A stretch of DNA of 64,000 nt from Leptolyngbya sp. NIES-2104 (GTDB taxonomy: Bacteria > Cyanobacteriota > Cyanobacteriia > Leptolyngbyales > Leptolyngbyaceae), in the NCBI RefSeq assembly GCF_001485215.1, contig NZ_BBWW01000001.1, positions 3,100,001 through 3,164,000 of the forward strand, in the 5' to 3' direction. Under the pieces are notes generated by a model. The model made no database searches. It saw nothing but the letters and a program-made list of their open reading frames with translations, and had not been told where the DNA came from. Numbering within the stretch: position 1 is the first letter of the stretch; each line of letters begins with the position of its first letter. Position numbers and translations under genes: made by a program. This document shows positions 24,853 through 33,401 of the stretch, one piece after another.

Positions 24853-25718
24853 CGAATTGCGGTTTTCACTTGCTCGAAAGCGAGATCACCTAATACTTTG
24901 TGAGCGGCGGTAGTCGGATGAATCCCGTCCCAAAATAGATAGCGATCGCAGTTTGCAGATGATCCCAGACAGGCATTGGTTACATTTGTGAAACCATACT
25001 GATCTGGAGTTTTGATCGCAGTTTGATAGAGGCGAAACACATCGAGTTCTGCGATCGACAAATCTGGTTTTCGGAGTTGATCGAGTGTTGTTTGCAGCGA
25101 TCGATTGTAAGTCGCTGCAAAGTTCGATAGTTTCTGTGAGGCTTCAGTATTACGGGTTGCAGGTAGCTGTCCCAAATCGGGTAAGTTTGCAACTAACAAT
25201 CGTTTTGCACCCGATTGAATCAGGGATTGCAGAGAGCGGTTGAGATTGTCGATCGAGGTTGTGGGTGTTTCGGTCGTGAAAAGGTAATCATTTGCACCTG
25301 CCCAGACGACAAAGAGAGCTTGAGGATCAATCTTTTGATTCTGCACGAATGTTTCAACTTGAGCGAGAACACCTGGAACCTGATTCAAGCCATTTCTCCC
25401 AGTGGTCGCTCCACCCCAAGCGAAATTTTCGACGCGATCGCCTGAAAGATTTAACCGACTAGCAAGCTCTTCCACCCAAACTTTTCCGTTTGAGTGTCGT
25501 CCTTCAAAATACGGCGGTGCGGGAACTTGTCCACCCGTTGCCCGAAAAACATTGCCCACATCAGATAAGCTATCTCCGAAGACATAGAGCTGATCGATCG
25601 GCTGAACGGTAACTTGAGGGGTCTGTAGTCGAGGCTGAATCATGATGACGATCGTGGAAACAATAAGCGCAGCAATGAGAAGAATCGCCAGATTGGGAAG
25701 TCGGAACAGTCGCTTCAT
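24849..25718 (-). CDS. SGNH/GDSL hydrolase, membrane-anchored or secreted
   Basis: The 289-residue protein begins with a hydrophobic segment (LAILLIAALIVSTIVIM) that serves as signal or anchor. The GDSL blocks follow: block I FGDSLSDVGN with the nucleophile Ser, a Gly in WGGATTG, GANDY with the oxyanion Asn, and DGIHPTTAAH with the catalytic Asp and His. It is probably an extracytoplasmic esterase or lipase. It overlaps the TPR gene tail to tail. Confidence 0.9.
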   Translation of the reverse strand: MKRLFRLPNLAILLIAALIVSTIVIMIQPRLQTPQVTVQPIDQLYVFGDSLSDVGNVFRATGGQVPAPPYFEGRHSNGKVWVEELASRLNLSGDRVENFAWGGATTGRNGLNQVPGVLAQVETFVQNQKIDPQALFVVWAGANDYLFTTETPTTSIDNLNRSLQSLIQSGAKRLLVANLPDLGQLPATRNTEASQKLSNFAATYNRSLQTTLDQLRKPDLSIAELDVFRLYQTAIKTPDQYGFTNVTNACLGSSANCDRYLFWDGIHPTTAAHKVLGDLAFEQVKTAIR

Positions 25719-25748
25719 TTCGATTTGCGGAAATAGACCGAGGACGAA

Positions 25749-25784
25749 AAAGAGGAGTTTCTCTATCGTTGGAAACTCCTCTTT
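25749..25784 (-). terminator. Rho-independent terminator of the NYN gene
   Basis: Arms of 13 bp (AAAGAGGAGTTTC and its complement) surround a 10-base loop. On the minus strand the stem is followed by a run of T (CTTTTTCG). It lies 130 bp after the NYN gene. Confidence 0.75.
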
Positions 25785-25885
25785 ACAATACTTAGGATTG
25801 AATATCGCTTAATCACCCTTTGGACTAATGCACCCCGGTTCAGCTTTGCTTACAGTGTAGTAGAACAATATGGGTCAGTAATCGG

Positions 25886-25910
25886 GGGTGTTGCACTGTA
25901 ACACCCTTTT
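25886..25910 (+). terminator. Terminator-like hairpin on the plus strand
   Basis: GGGTGTT pairs with AACACCC around a seven-base loop and TTTTCTATTT follows on the plus strand. No plus-strand protein gene ends here. It may end a small RNA starting in 25790-25880. Confidence 0.45.
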
Positions 25911-25915
25911 CTATT

Positions 25916-26509
25916 TCAAGTCGCGACCCATTCCTGCCGCTGAATCCGTTCCTTGATCGTTGCAAGATCAACATAGCGATCGGCAATATTTACCAAACTA
26001 TCACTCGTCATCGATTGCAGACTGACCACTTCAACTTGCACACCGCGATAAGCGATCGTATTTACTACGTAAGTCAAATCGCCATCACCGCTGAGTAGTA
26101 CCATTGTGTTGCAGTATTGTGCTAGTTCCAGCATATCGACAGCGATTTCGACATCTAGGTTGGCGTGTTTCGAGCCGTCTGCATTTTGCATCAAATCTTT
26201 AGTTATGACTCGATATCCGTGGCGCCGCATCCACAGGAGAAAGCCTTGTTGTTTTTCGTTGTGCGGATCAACGCCTGTGTAGAAATATGCTCTTAACAGT
26301 GGGCGACCCTGAACTAGATAGCTCAACAATTTCGAGTAATCGATTTCGAGTCCAAGCTGCATTGCGGCGTAAAACAGGTTGGAACCGTCGATGAAAATGC
26401 TGACGCGATCGCGAGTCGATTCTGATCCAGGCGGTCGATCGGGAATCGGAGGAACGGCTTGATCGATCGATAAAGCCGTCCGACGTTGTGGACGAGGGAC
26501 AAGTTGCAT
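25916..26509 (-). CDS. LabA-like NYN-domain protein (copy 1)
   Basis: The 197-residue protein has a disordered N-terminus of about 35 residues and then an NYN (PIN-like) RNase fold. Conserved acidic residues appear in [23 protein letters not shown] and LSGDGDLTYVV. LabA and its relatives act in circadian output in Synechococcus, but most family members are uncharacterised. A paralogue lies at 52521. It has its own promoter, being divergent from the protease gene, and its own terminator. Confidence 0.85.
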   Translation of the reverse strand: MQLVPRPQRRTALSIDQAVPPIPDRPPGSESTRDRVSIFIDGSNLFYAAMQLGLEIDYSKLLSYLVQGRPLLRAYFYTGVDPHNEKQQGFLLWMRRHGYRVITKDLMQNADGSKHANLDVEIAVDMLELAQYCNTMVLLSGDGDLTYVVNTIAYRGVQVEVVSLQSMTSDSLVNIADRYVDLATIKERIQRQEWVAT

Positions 26510-26903
26510 AAGACTATAGTGGTGAGTTTAATAAGAGCCTGTCCGTTTCTGGGTGAAACCCTATCAGCAATCAAACGCAGGATTAAGCTGGCTTCGACCT
26601 TGCCAGAAGCTCGTCGTATAGAAGAAGTGCGTTGCTGTACCTTGCCTTCAGATACCAGAGAAAATCAAGACTATCTTTAGGTTTTATCGTGGTTTTGCAG
26701 GTTGCAGGCGGATTATTACGAGAGTCGATACGATTTTTCACGTTTGTTCTCGTTAGTTCAGACGACTACGAAATGGGTGGGGTAGCGGTTTCACTCTGAT
26801 CGCGTAGAAAATCTGGAAATCCCTGATGTAGCGGAATCTAATACAGTAGATATTGTGTTCCAACTTGTGCAAATTACGAGCACGATCGCGTTTGGGGGTT
26901 GAG
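26510..26903. other. Divergent intergenic region
   Basis: This 394-bp stretch separates the NYN gene from the site-2 protease gene and must hold both promoters. I see no gene, long repeat or clear RNA in it. Confidence 0.5.
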
Positions 26904-28361
26904 ATGTTTACTGCGCTGACAATTGTAGTGGCTTTAGGAATTTTGGGATGGGGCTTTAATCGGGCACGTCCTTACGGCAAACTTGGCATTCTGGCTTGGC
27001 TTCAGTCGGTGGTGCTGATGGCTCCGTGGATTTTGTTCTTTGGCTTGTTTGCCGCAGGGATTTACCTCAATTTAGCAGGAATGCTGCTGCTGTTCGTGGT
27101 TTCGACTGGAGTTTACATCTGGATCGGACGGCAGCTACGAGCAGAGGGACAGGATTTCTTAGCGAAACGGGCGGCGGCGAAAGTGGCGATCGAGTCTGCT
27201 CTTTCTGATTCTTCGGAAACCGCTCCACCTCCTGCAATTTCTCAACCGGTTTCGATTCCGGACGAAGACTTGCAAACGATTAAAAGCATTTTCGGAATTG
27301 ATACTTTTTTCTTGACTGAAACGATTCCGTATCAGGATGGAGCCGTTTTTCGTGGGAATCTGCGCGGAGAGCCGGAACCGACTTTGGCAAAATTGACTAG
27401 CACTTTGACCGCACAATTGGGAGATCGATACCGATTATTCCTGATCGAAAACCAAGACGAAAAGCCTGTCGTCGTGGTGTTGCCGAGTAAGAACGATCCG
27501 AAGCCGTTGAATGTGACACAGACGCTTTTATCGATCGTACTTTTTCTCGCAACGATCGCGGCAAGTCTCGAAACTGGAGGCATTCTTCAAGGATTCGACT
27601 TCTACAGCTCTCCGGAGCGATACAGAGAAGTTTTGCCCTTCAGTTTAGGAATTCTTAGTGTTTTGTTGGCGCATGAATTGGGACACTGGATCGTAGCGAA
27701 ACGGTATCAGATTCGATTGAATTTGCCATTTTTTATTCCGACTTGGCAGATTGGATCGTTTGGGGCAATTACCCGGTTTGCCTCGCTGCTTCCGAATCGA
27801 ACGGCTCTGTTTGATATCTCGATCGCAGGACCGATCGCTGGTGGACTAGTCGCGCTTGGAATGCTGGTCACGGGTCTGTTGCTTTCACATGAAGGAGTCG
27901 GATTTAAAGTACCGACGCAATTCTTTGAAGGGTCAATTCTCGTGGGCACTCTGGCACGAGTGATTATGGGTACTGCGATTCAGAAATCGATCGTCGAAGT
28001 GAGTCCGCTCGTTGTGCTTGGCTGGATTGGGTTAGTCGTGACCGCGATTAACGTGATGCCAGCGGGACAGCTTGATGGTGGGCGGATCGTGCAAGCCATC
28101 TACGGACGGCAAACGGCAGCACGGGCAACGGTGGCAACGATCGTGATTCTCGGTCTGGCTTCGCTTGTGAATCCGTTGGCGCTGTATTGGGCGATCGTGA
28201 TTGTCGTGTTGCAGCGCAATCCGGAGCGTCCGAGTTTGAATGAGATTAGTGAACCGGATGACGCGAGAGCTGCGATCGCATTAGTGGTTCTGTTTTTGAT
28301 GGTGATGATTTTGTTGCCGCTGACTCCGAGCCTGGCTGGACGGTTGGGGATTGGTGGATAG
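26904..28361 (+). CDS. EGY-like site-2 protease (M50 family)
   Basis: From ATG 26904, after a GGGGGTTGAG site, the protein has 485 residues. A soluble domain at about 130 to 195 is followed by the protease core, with HELGH at residue 257 (HExxH zinc site) and NVMPAGQLDGGR at about 383 giving the third ligand. Roughly eight membrane helices are present. This is the arrangement of plant EGY1/EGY2 and their cyanobacterial relatives, which cleave within membranes. Its substrate is unknown. A CCCCC-ATTCT-GGGGG hairpin follows it. Confidence 0.9.
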   Translation: MFTALTIVVALGILGWGFNRARPYGKLGILAWLQSVVLMAPWILFFGLFAAGIYLNLAGMLLLFVVSTGVYIWIGRQLRAEGQDFLAKRAAAKVAIESALSDSSETAPPPAISQPVSIPDEDLQTIKSIFGIDTFFLTETIPYQDGAVFRGNLRGEPEPTLAKLTSTLTAQLGDRYRLFLIENQDEKPVVVVLPSKNDPKPLNVTQTLLSIVLFLATIAASLETGGILQGFDFYSSPERYREVLPFSLGILSVLLAHELGHWIVAKRYQIRLNLPFFIPTWQIGSFGAITRFASLLPNRTALFDISIAGPIAGGLVALGMLVTGLLLSHEGVGFKVPTQFFEGSILVGTLARVIMGTAIQKSIVEVSPLVVLGWIGLVVTAINVMPAGQLDGGRIVQAIYGRQTAARATVATIVILGLASLVNPLALYWAIVIVVLQRNPERPSLNEISEPDDARAAIALVVLFLMVMILLPLTPSLAGRLGIGG

Positions 28362-28390
28362 GTGCATCGCTTCGGTTTTGTTGGCTAATG

Positions 28391-28420
28391 CCCCCTAAAT
28401 CCCCCATTCTGGGGGACTTT
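28391..28420. repeat. Hairpin of the CCCCTAAATCCCCC type
   Basis: CCCCC-ATTCT-GGGGG at 28401-28415 lies inside a sequence of a type widely dispersed in cyanobacterial genomes between genes. It may act as a terminator for the protease gene, though no T-run follows. Confidence 0.5.
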
Positions 28421-28469
28421 GAGGAGCTAAGAATCTTGAGATTTGAAGTTTCTTTTCTTGCCCCCGATT

Positions 28470-29162
28470 ATGCTGGATACTCCTCAGATTTTTTTACTGA
28501 TCGATCTCAATACGTTTTTTGCTTGTAAGCCTTACGAATGGTTGGAATTTAGTCGAGTGGGTCGCTGTTATGTGCCGCAAGTTGTTTATGAGGAGTTGGA
28601 TAGCTGGGCAGCGAGTCGGAGTGAGTCAATGGAGTCTAGAATCGCTAGGGAATTCCGACGGCTCATGCTTGAGAGCGATTGGGAACTCACACGATCGTTG
28701 ATCTCAACCGAATCTAGACCGATGACTCGTCGCGCTCGACTTGCCTTAGATGTGCGAAATTCGGCTGAAGATTTAGCTCGATCGAGCATTGGGCGATTAG
28801 TCGTCGTCGTGTCGAATGATCGCGCTTTGATTCAACAAGTCCAAGCCCTGAATCTAGAGAATTTAACCGGAATTCCGGTCAGTACGCTGCTGGCTTGGAG
28901 TCGGAGTAAGCGACAACCTCCGATCGTGCTGCAACATCTGCGATCGATGCAAACTCATTCGCTGCAATTACTCACGGCGGGCAGTTCTCGCCCCGGAATT
29001 TCTCGGCTCGAATCTCCGAAGTCTTCCCCGCGCCCGGTGTATCAAAAATCGTGGGTCGATCGTTTGCTCCCGTTATTGATCATTCTGGGTGGATTGGCGA
29101 TTGGATGGACAGTCGCACATTCCTTAATTTTGAAAAATCCCCAGACCATCGAGCAGAAATAG
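28470..29162 (+). CDS. PIN-domain protein with a C-terminal membrane anchor
   Basis: From ATG 28470 the protein has 230 residues. The N-terminal half resembles a PIN domain: ILLIDLNTFF is seen as FLLIDLNTFF, then YVPQVVYEELD, and VVVVSNDRALIQQ carries the later acidic site. A C-terminal helix (LLPLLIILGGLAIGWTVAHSL) probably anchors it to the membrane. A membrane-bound PIN RNase without an adjacent antitoxin suggests a housekeeping rather than toxin role. TTG 28443 is a possible but weaker start. Confidence 0.65.
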   Translation: MLDTPQIFLLIDLNTFFACKPYEWLEFSRVGRCYVPQVVYEELDSWAASRSESMESRIAREFRRLMLESDWELTRSLISTESRPMTRRARLALDVRNSAEDLARSSIGRLVVVVSNDRALIQQVQALNLENLTGIPVSTLLAWSRSKRQPPIVLQHLRSMQTHSLQLLTAGSSRPGISRLESPKSSPRPVYQKSWVDRLLPLLIILGGLAIGWTVAHSLILKNPQTIEQK

Positions 29163-29224
29163 CGCGGAAACCAACGATCGAGCTTCCTCGTCGTTATCCT
29201 AGAAAGAAATTGTCGGTTCCCCCT

Positions 29225-29986
29225 ATGCGCCCCCCGTTGCCCTTGAAGCTTATTTCCTCGATCGCACTAATCAGCACTTTGTCTTTGATGAGTGGCATCC
29301 CACTCTTACAGGCAACTGCGGCTCCAACTCGATCGACGACTGAACTCCTCGATTACGCCTATCCTAAATCGCTCAGTTGGCGAGTTCGACGCGATTTAGC
29401 TCGACGGGTTGGCGTTCCGACAAAAAATCTACGAGTTGTAGAAGCTCAGCGGCAAACCTGGAACGATGCTTGTCTGGAACTAGCTGCACCCGATGAAATG
29501 TGCGCTCAACAATTAACGGAAGGCTGGCGGATTGTGCTGGCACATGGGCAGCAAACGTGGACGTATCACACCGATGCTCAAGGTCGATCGCTGCGATTAG
29601 AATCGGCAGATCGCGCTATTACTCTGCCGAGAAATGTTGTGTTTCGATCGCAGTCTTCCGGCGGATTCGCAGGACAAACCTATGAAACCGTTTTGTTTAC
29701 TGATGGTCGAGTTCAGCAAAAGATTACTTTAAACGCTGGAAAAAACGCTCCAGTGCGCTCTTGGCGGGTTACACCTGAGAAAGTGCGAGAATTTCAGGCA
29801 TTGCTCGATCATGAACAGTTCCAAACCTTCAATCAGCGAACTTTTCCAGCGACTCCCGGAGCGGCAGATTTCTTTCTCGTTCGGTTAACGAGTCCAACTG
29901 GAAGCGTTGAATATGCAGATATCGAGCAAGAGAAATTACCGCGATCGCTCAAAACCATTATTCAAGCCTGGAACTCCTTGCGGTAA
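29225..29986 (+). CDS. Secreted conserved hypothetical protein
   Basis: From ATG 29225 the 253-residue protein has a signal peptide (LKLISSIALISTLSLMSGI, cleavage near ATAAP). An upstream open extension to 29051 overlaps the previous gene and is not a likely start. The N-terminal half contains NDACLELAAPDEMCAQ, with two Cys that may form a disulfide. The C-terminal half has repeated beta-like segments. Family function is unknown; the pattern is seen in cyanobacterial periplasmic proteins. Confidence 0.7.
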   Translation: MRPPLPLKLISSIALISTLSLMSGIPLLQATAAPTRSTTELLDYAYPKSLSWRVRRDLARRVGVPTKNLRVVEAQRQTWNDACLELAAPDEMCAQQLTEGWRIVLAHGQQTWTYHTDAQGRSLRLESADRAITLPRNVVFRSQSSGGFAGQTYETVLFTDGRVQQKITLNAGKNAPVRSWRVTPEKVREFQALLDHEQFQTFNQRTFPATPGAADFFLVRLTSPTGSVEYADIEQEKLPRSLKTIIQAWNSLR

Positions 29987-30066
29987 CTACAGACGAATCT
30001 CCCGTTAGTTTCTCGGATGCTGCGGGTACGTTTCGTAAAGACTTTACAAGGCATCCGAGGAATTGC

Positions 30067-31716
30067 ATGAGGCGGGAATCAAAACCCAAGCTCAAATTGT
30101 TAATCGTGGACGATGAGCCAGATAATCTCGATTTGCTTTACCGCACATTCCGTCGAGATTACGACGTGATTCGGGCAAAAAGCGCGATCGAAGCCCTCAA
30201 AGTTCTAGACGAACAAGGCGAAGTGGCGATCATTATCTCAGACCAGCGAATGCCCGAAATGCTAGGAACTGAGTTTCTCAGTCGGACTGCCGATCGCTTT
30301 CCCGATACGATTCGGATTGTTTTGACTGGGTACACCGATGTCGAAGATCTAGTCGATGCGATTAATTCAGGCAAAGTCTTCAAATACATCACCAAGCCGT
30401 GGAAACCCCAACAGCTTGAAGTGGTCGTTGAGCAAGCCGCAGAAACGTATCAGGTTTTAAAACAGCGAACCGCCGATCTGCGTCGTGCTCTGCGACGCGA
30501 ATCTTCATTCAATGCAATTACGACTGCAATTCGCGAATCACTCGACTATCAAAACATGCTGCAAACGATCGTCGAAACGATCGGCATTACCTTTGAAGCG
30601 AGTTGCTGCATGTTGCATCCGGTCGAAGGCGATCAGATACGATCGCAATCTGCAATGTATTGTGCAGAAGATGTTTTGATGGGAGACTGTGAGCGCGATC
30701 GCAAATCAGAACTAGTGCAGCGAGTGTTTCTCGATCGTGCGGCTCCCTTAAAATTTCAGAATCCGCCTCATCTCGTCTTGCCGTTAAGCTATCAGCAAGA
30801 GCTACTAGCGATTTTGTCATTGCATCGCACGATCGACAAACCGATCTGGTCAGCCGAAGACATTGATTTAATCGGAGTCGTTGCAGAACAAGCCGCCCTT
30901 GCGATTTCCCAAGCAAGACTCTACCGCCGGACTCAACAGCAAGCCGAACAAATTCGAGCAGAATTAGCCGTTGCGCGCCAGATTCAAACAAACCTGCTGC
31001 GCCAAACCCTTCCCACCCTAGACAATCTCAAAGTTCAAGCCTGCTGCCATCCCGCTCGTGAAGTGGGCGGCGATTTCTTTGAAGTCTACTACCATCCTCA
31101 GGGCGATTTGTGGTTAGCCGTGGGCGATGTCTCTGGAAAAGGCGTTCCCGCTGCACTATTTATGGCGAGTGCAATTTCGGTACTGCGGCGAGAACTGTCA
31201 CAGGAGACTCCCCCAGAACCCGATCAGGTCATGCGAAACTTGAACAGCATCCTGTCTGATGATTTGATGGGCACAAATTGTTTTATCACGATGGTTCTAG
31301 CAAAATACACACCTGCAACCAATCAGCTTGTGTATGCCAACGCCGGACATATCTATCCACTCGTTTGGTCAAAACAAACGATCAAAGCAGGTATCGAACC
31401 CACCTATCTTAAAGTCCGAGGTGTGCCGCTCGGAATTCTACCAGACTGGAAAGCCGTCGCTGGAACCCTCACACTGAAAGACGGCGAAATCTTCCTGCTC
31501 ACCAGTGACGGCATTACTGAAGCAACGGTACAACCCGATAAAGCGATCAGTCGATCGATCGACACCGCAGGAGCGATGCTCCGACAAACTGGACTCTGGA
31601 AAATGCTCCGGCAAGCCGGGGAATGCTTGGATCTCAAACTGCTGCTTGCCCAAATCCAGGCACACAATGCGATTCAAGAAGATGACCAGACGATTCTTTC
31701 TCTGGAGGTTTTGTAA
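30067..31716 (+). CDS. Response regulator with GAF and PP2C (SpoIIE/RsbU) output
   Basis: The 549-residue protein has a receiver domain (LLIVDDEPDN, phospho-acceptor D59 in ISDQRMPEM, K in TKPW), a GAF domain at about 155 to 285, and a PP2C phosphatase domain from about 320 with GGDFFEVYY, AVGDVSGKGVPAALFM and LTSDGITEA. It probably dephosphorylates an anti-sigma-factor antagonist upon signalling. The gene three bases downstream encodes an RsbW-like ATPase, so the two form a partner-switching pair. Confidence 0.9.
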   Translation: MRRESKPKLKLLIVDDEPDNLDLLYRTFRRDYDVIRAKSAIEALKVLDEQGEVAIIISDQRMPEMLGTEFLSRTADRFPDTIRIVLTGYTDVEDLVDAINSGKVFKYITKPWKPQQLEVVVEQAAETYQVLKQRTADLRRALRRESSFNAITTAIRESLDYQNMLQTIVETIGITFEASCCMLHPVEGDQIRSQSAMYCAEDVLMGDCERDRKSELVQRVFLDRAAPLKFQNPPHLVLPLSYQQELLAILSLHRTIDKPIWSAEDIDLIGVVAEQAALAISQARLYRRTQQQAEQIRAELAVARQIQTNLLRQTLPTLDNLKVQACCHPAREVGGDFFEVYYHPQGDLWLAVGDVSGKGVPAALFMASAISVLRRELSQETPPEPDQVMRNLNSILSDDLMGTNCFITMVLAKYTPATNQLVYANAGHIYPLVWSKQTIKAGIEPTYLKVRGVPLGILPDWKAVAGTLTLKDGEIFLLTSDGITEATVQPDKAISRSIDTAGAMLRQTGLWKMLRQAGECLDLKLLLAQIQAHNAIQEDDQTILSLEVL

Positions 31717-31719
31717 CCG

Positions 31720-32142
31720 ATGCGAACTGAGCTTCATATCCCTAGCGATTTAAGATTTCTCGGCATTGTTGAGCGGTGGCTGTTGGATAGTTTGGCGATC
31801 GAACTTGGCGAACAGGTCGATTGGTCGCGCCAGTCGAGTCGGTTGCGGTTGGCACTGGTCGAGGCTTACTCAAATGTCGTACGACACGCCCATCGCAATC
31901 AACCGGATCTGCCTGTGATTCTGCGTTTAGAGTTGCGGGGTCGAGATTTAGCGATCGAGATTTGGGATCACGGTCAAGGCTTTGATCTTTCCACGTATCT
32001 CGCACCTTCACCGGAAGCAATGCAGGAACACGGCTACGGCTGGCTGATTCTCAATCGTTTGATGGATCGGGTGGAATACCAATTGCAGGTCAACGGTCGC
32101 AATTGTCTCAAGCTACAGGCAAATTTAATGAGCGTGGTGTAA
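31720..32142 (+). CDS. RsbW-like anti-sigma regulatory factor (HATPase_c)
   Basis: The 140-residue protein has the GHKL ATPase boxes of serine kinases such as RsbW: the N box ALVEAYSNVVRHA, the G1 box EIWDHGQGFD and the G2-like EHGYGWLILNRLMD. It starts three bases after the PP2C regulator and surely shares its transcript. It would bind or phosphorylate a STAS-domain antagonist, which is not encoded in this window. Confidence 0.85.
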   Translation: MRTELHIPSDLRFLGIVERWLLDSLAIELGEQVDWSRQSSRLRLALVEAYSNVVRHAHRNQPDLPVILRLELRGRDLAIEIWDHGQGFDLSTYLAPSPEAMQEHGYGWLILNRLMDRVEYQLQVNGRNCLKLQANLMSVV

Positions 32143-32191
32143 AGGCAGCTTCTTATCTATAATTCGATTAGTCGATCGCAGTAAGACGCCG

Positions 32192-32425
32192 ATGATTCAA
32201 GCTAAATTTGACCTAGACGAATCACAGTTTGAATTTCTGAATCAGTTTGAGCAGTATGGATTTCGAGACGAAAGCGAGTTGATTCGGACAGCATTGATTC
32301 GACTTCAACAAGAGTTACAGTGCGATCGTCTTGAAGAATCGGCAACCTTGTATGCCGAACTTTACGCAGAGGACGAGGAAGTGCGATCGCTGACTGAGGC
32401 GGGATTGTTGGAGTGGGCAGAGTGA
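32192..32425 (+). CDS. Ribbon-helix-helix antitoxin-like protein, orphaned
   Basis: The 77-residue protein has a ribbon-helix-helix pattern (FEFLNQFEQYGFRDESELIR) and an acidic C-terminal tail, as in antitoxins of MazF-type pairs. Its stop overlaps the GTG of a following frame that reads TQLRRGMVIDLDL, the typical start of a MazF/PemK toxin, but stops after 15 residues. The toxin is gone, so the antitoxin is an orphan. Confidence 0.65.
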   Translation: MIQAKFDLDESQFEFLNQFEQYGFRDESELIRTALIRLQQELQCDRLEESATLYAELYAEDEEVRSLTEAGLLEWAE

Positions 32426-32469
32426 CGCAGTTACGCCGAGGTATGGTGATTGATCTAGATTTGAACTGA
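32422..32469 (+). pseudogene. MazF/PemK-type toxin, first 15 codons only
   Basis: GTG 32422 overlaps the antitoxin stop and encodes TQLRRGMVIDLDLN before TGA. RRGxVxxVDLDP-like starts are typical of MazF-family ribonucleases. The rest of the gene has been deleted; the next gene begins on the other strand seven bases later. Confidence 0.55.
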
Positions 32470-32475
32470 GTTTCA

Positions 32476-32868
32476 TCAAGGAATGAAAAGCCGACCGACT
32501 CCTGAATAGTTTTCAATATAGAGAGCAATTTCAGCAAGACGAGCGGCGCATTGCTCACGATATTCCCGCTCAATTAACCGATCTAAACTTCCAATTGTGA
32601 TGACAGGAAGTGATGTTGGTGTGCCCATTCGCTGAATGGTCTGCTCTAAAGAATCCTCGCCCTTTGCGTTGCGATTTGCTGTCAGTAGCAACATCTGATT
32701 CGCTTGGGCAAATTGCCAAATCAGTCGATCGCTACTGTCCATTGCTAATCCAGCTTCCTCTAATAAAACAAACTGAATCGATAAAAGATCAAGCCAACCA
32801 TCCGCAGCAAGAGTTCCACGTAATAGAACCACATAGCCTGTTAGGTTGTAGTCCACCAACACAATCAT
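32476..32868 (-). CDS. DUF5615-like (PIN-like) putative toxin
   Basis: The 130-residue protein starts IVLVDYNLTGY with an acidic residue as in PIN-like folds, has LLEEAGLAMDSSDRLIWQFA and a later MLLLTANRN. It shares one base pair set (TAATG) with the end of the DUF433 gene upstream. DUF433-DUF5615 pairs are a proposed toxin-antitoxin type. It appears intact. RNase activity is inferred from fold only. Confidence 0.65.
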   Translation of the reverse strand: MIVLVDYNLTGYVVLLRGTLAADGWLDLLSIQFVLLEEAGLAMDSSDRLIWQFAQANQMLLLTANRNAKGEDSLEQTIQRMGTPTSLPVITIGSLDRLIEREYREQCAARLAEIALYIENYSGVGRLFIP

Positions 32869-33239
32869 TAAACAAGTCCAAGCTTTGCTTTCCAGGCTTG
32901 GAGTTTAGCATGAATCTCTTCTTGTTCTGGCTTCGGAGAAAAATTTGCGATTTCTGCTAATCGATCGCGGTTCTTGTCTTCCCAAGCTTGTCGAATTCTT
33001 TCACTTTCTTCTAGAGCGGTCTGATACTCTGCTTCGACTTCAACCCGGTTTGCTTCAATGTAAGCGATCGCACTATCAAGCTGTGCCTCGGTGAGCGGAA
33101 GCCAATTCCGAATTAAGCGGGGTGTCCATCCTGCCTTGAGATGCGTCATCACGTCGTAGAGAGTAATGCGAGTCCCAGCAATAGTTAACCCTTGCTCGGT
33201 GCGAATAATATCTACTTTTTGATTCGATGCCGCAGCCAT
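32868..33239 (-). CDS. DUF433-family antitoxin
   Basis: The 123-residue protein has the DUF433 core EQGLTIAGTRITLYDVMTHL with a following LTEAQLDSAIAYIEAN helix, plus a charged C-terminal extension. DUF433 proteins are small DNA-binding folds that pair with DUF5615. Its stop overlaps the start of the toxin-like gene. Both are transcribed from the 160-bp gap to the right. Confidence 0.75.
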   Translation of the reverse strand: MAAASNQKVDIIRTEQGLTIAGTRITLYDVMTHLKAGWTPRLIRNWLPLTEAQLDSAIAYIEANRVEVEAEYQTALEESERIRQAWEDKNRDRLAEIANFSPKPEQEEIHAKLQAWKAKLGLV

Positions 33240-33401
33240 GATGATACCCTTCTGTCTTTACCTGATTCTAAACCGATCGATGAACTTCGCGATCGTCAAA
33301 TCAGAAGCTGCTTGTGGATTGGATTGAGCGATCGTACAACTCAATTTATCTGGGGCAATCAGGATTAATCGCTAATTGTTTTTGAAGTGTAAAACTACAA
33401 T

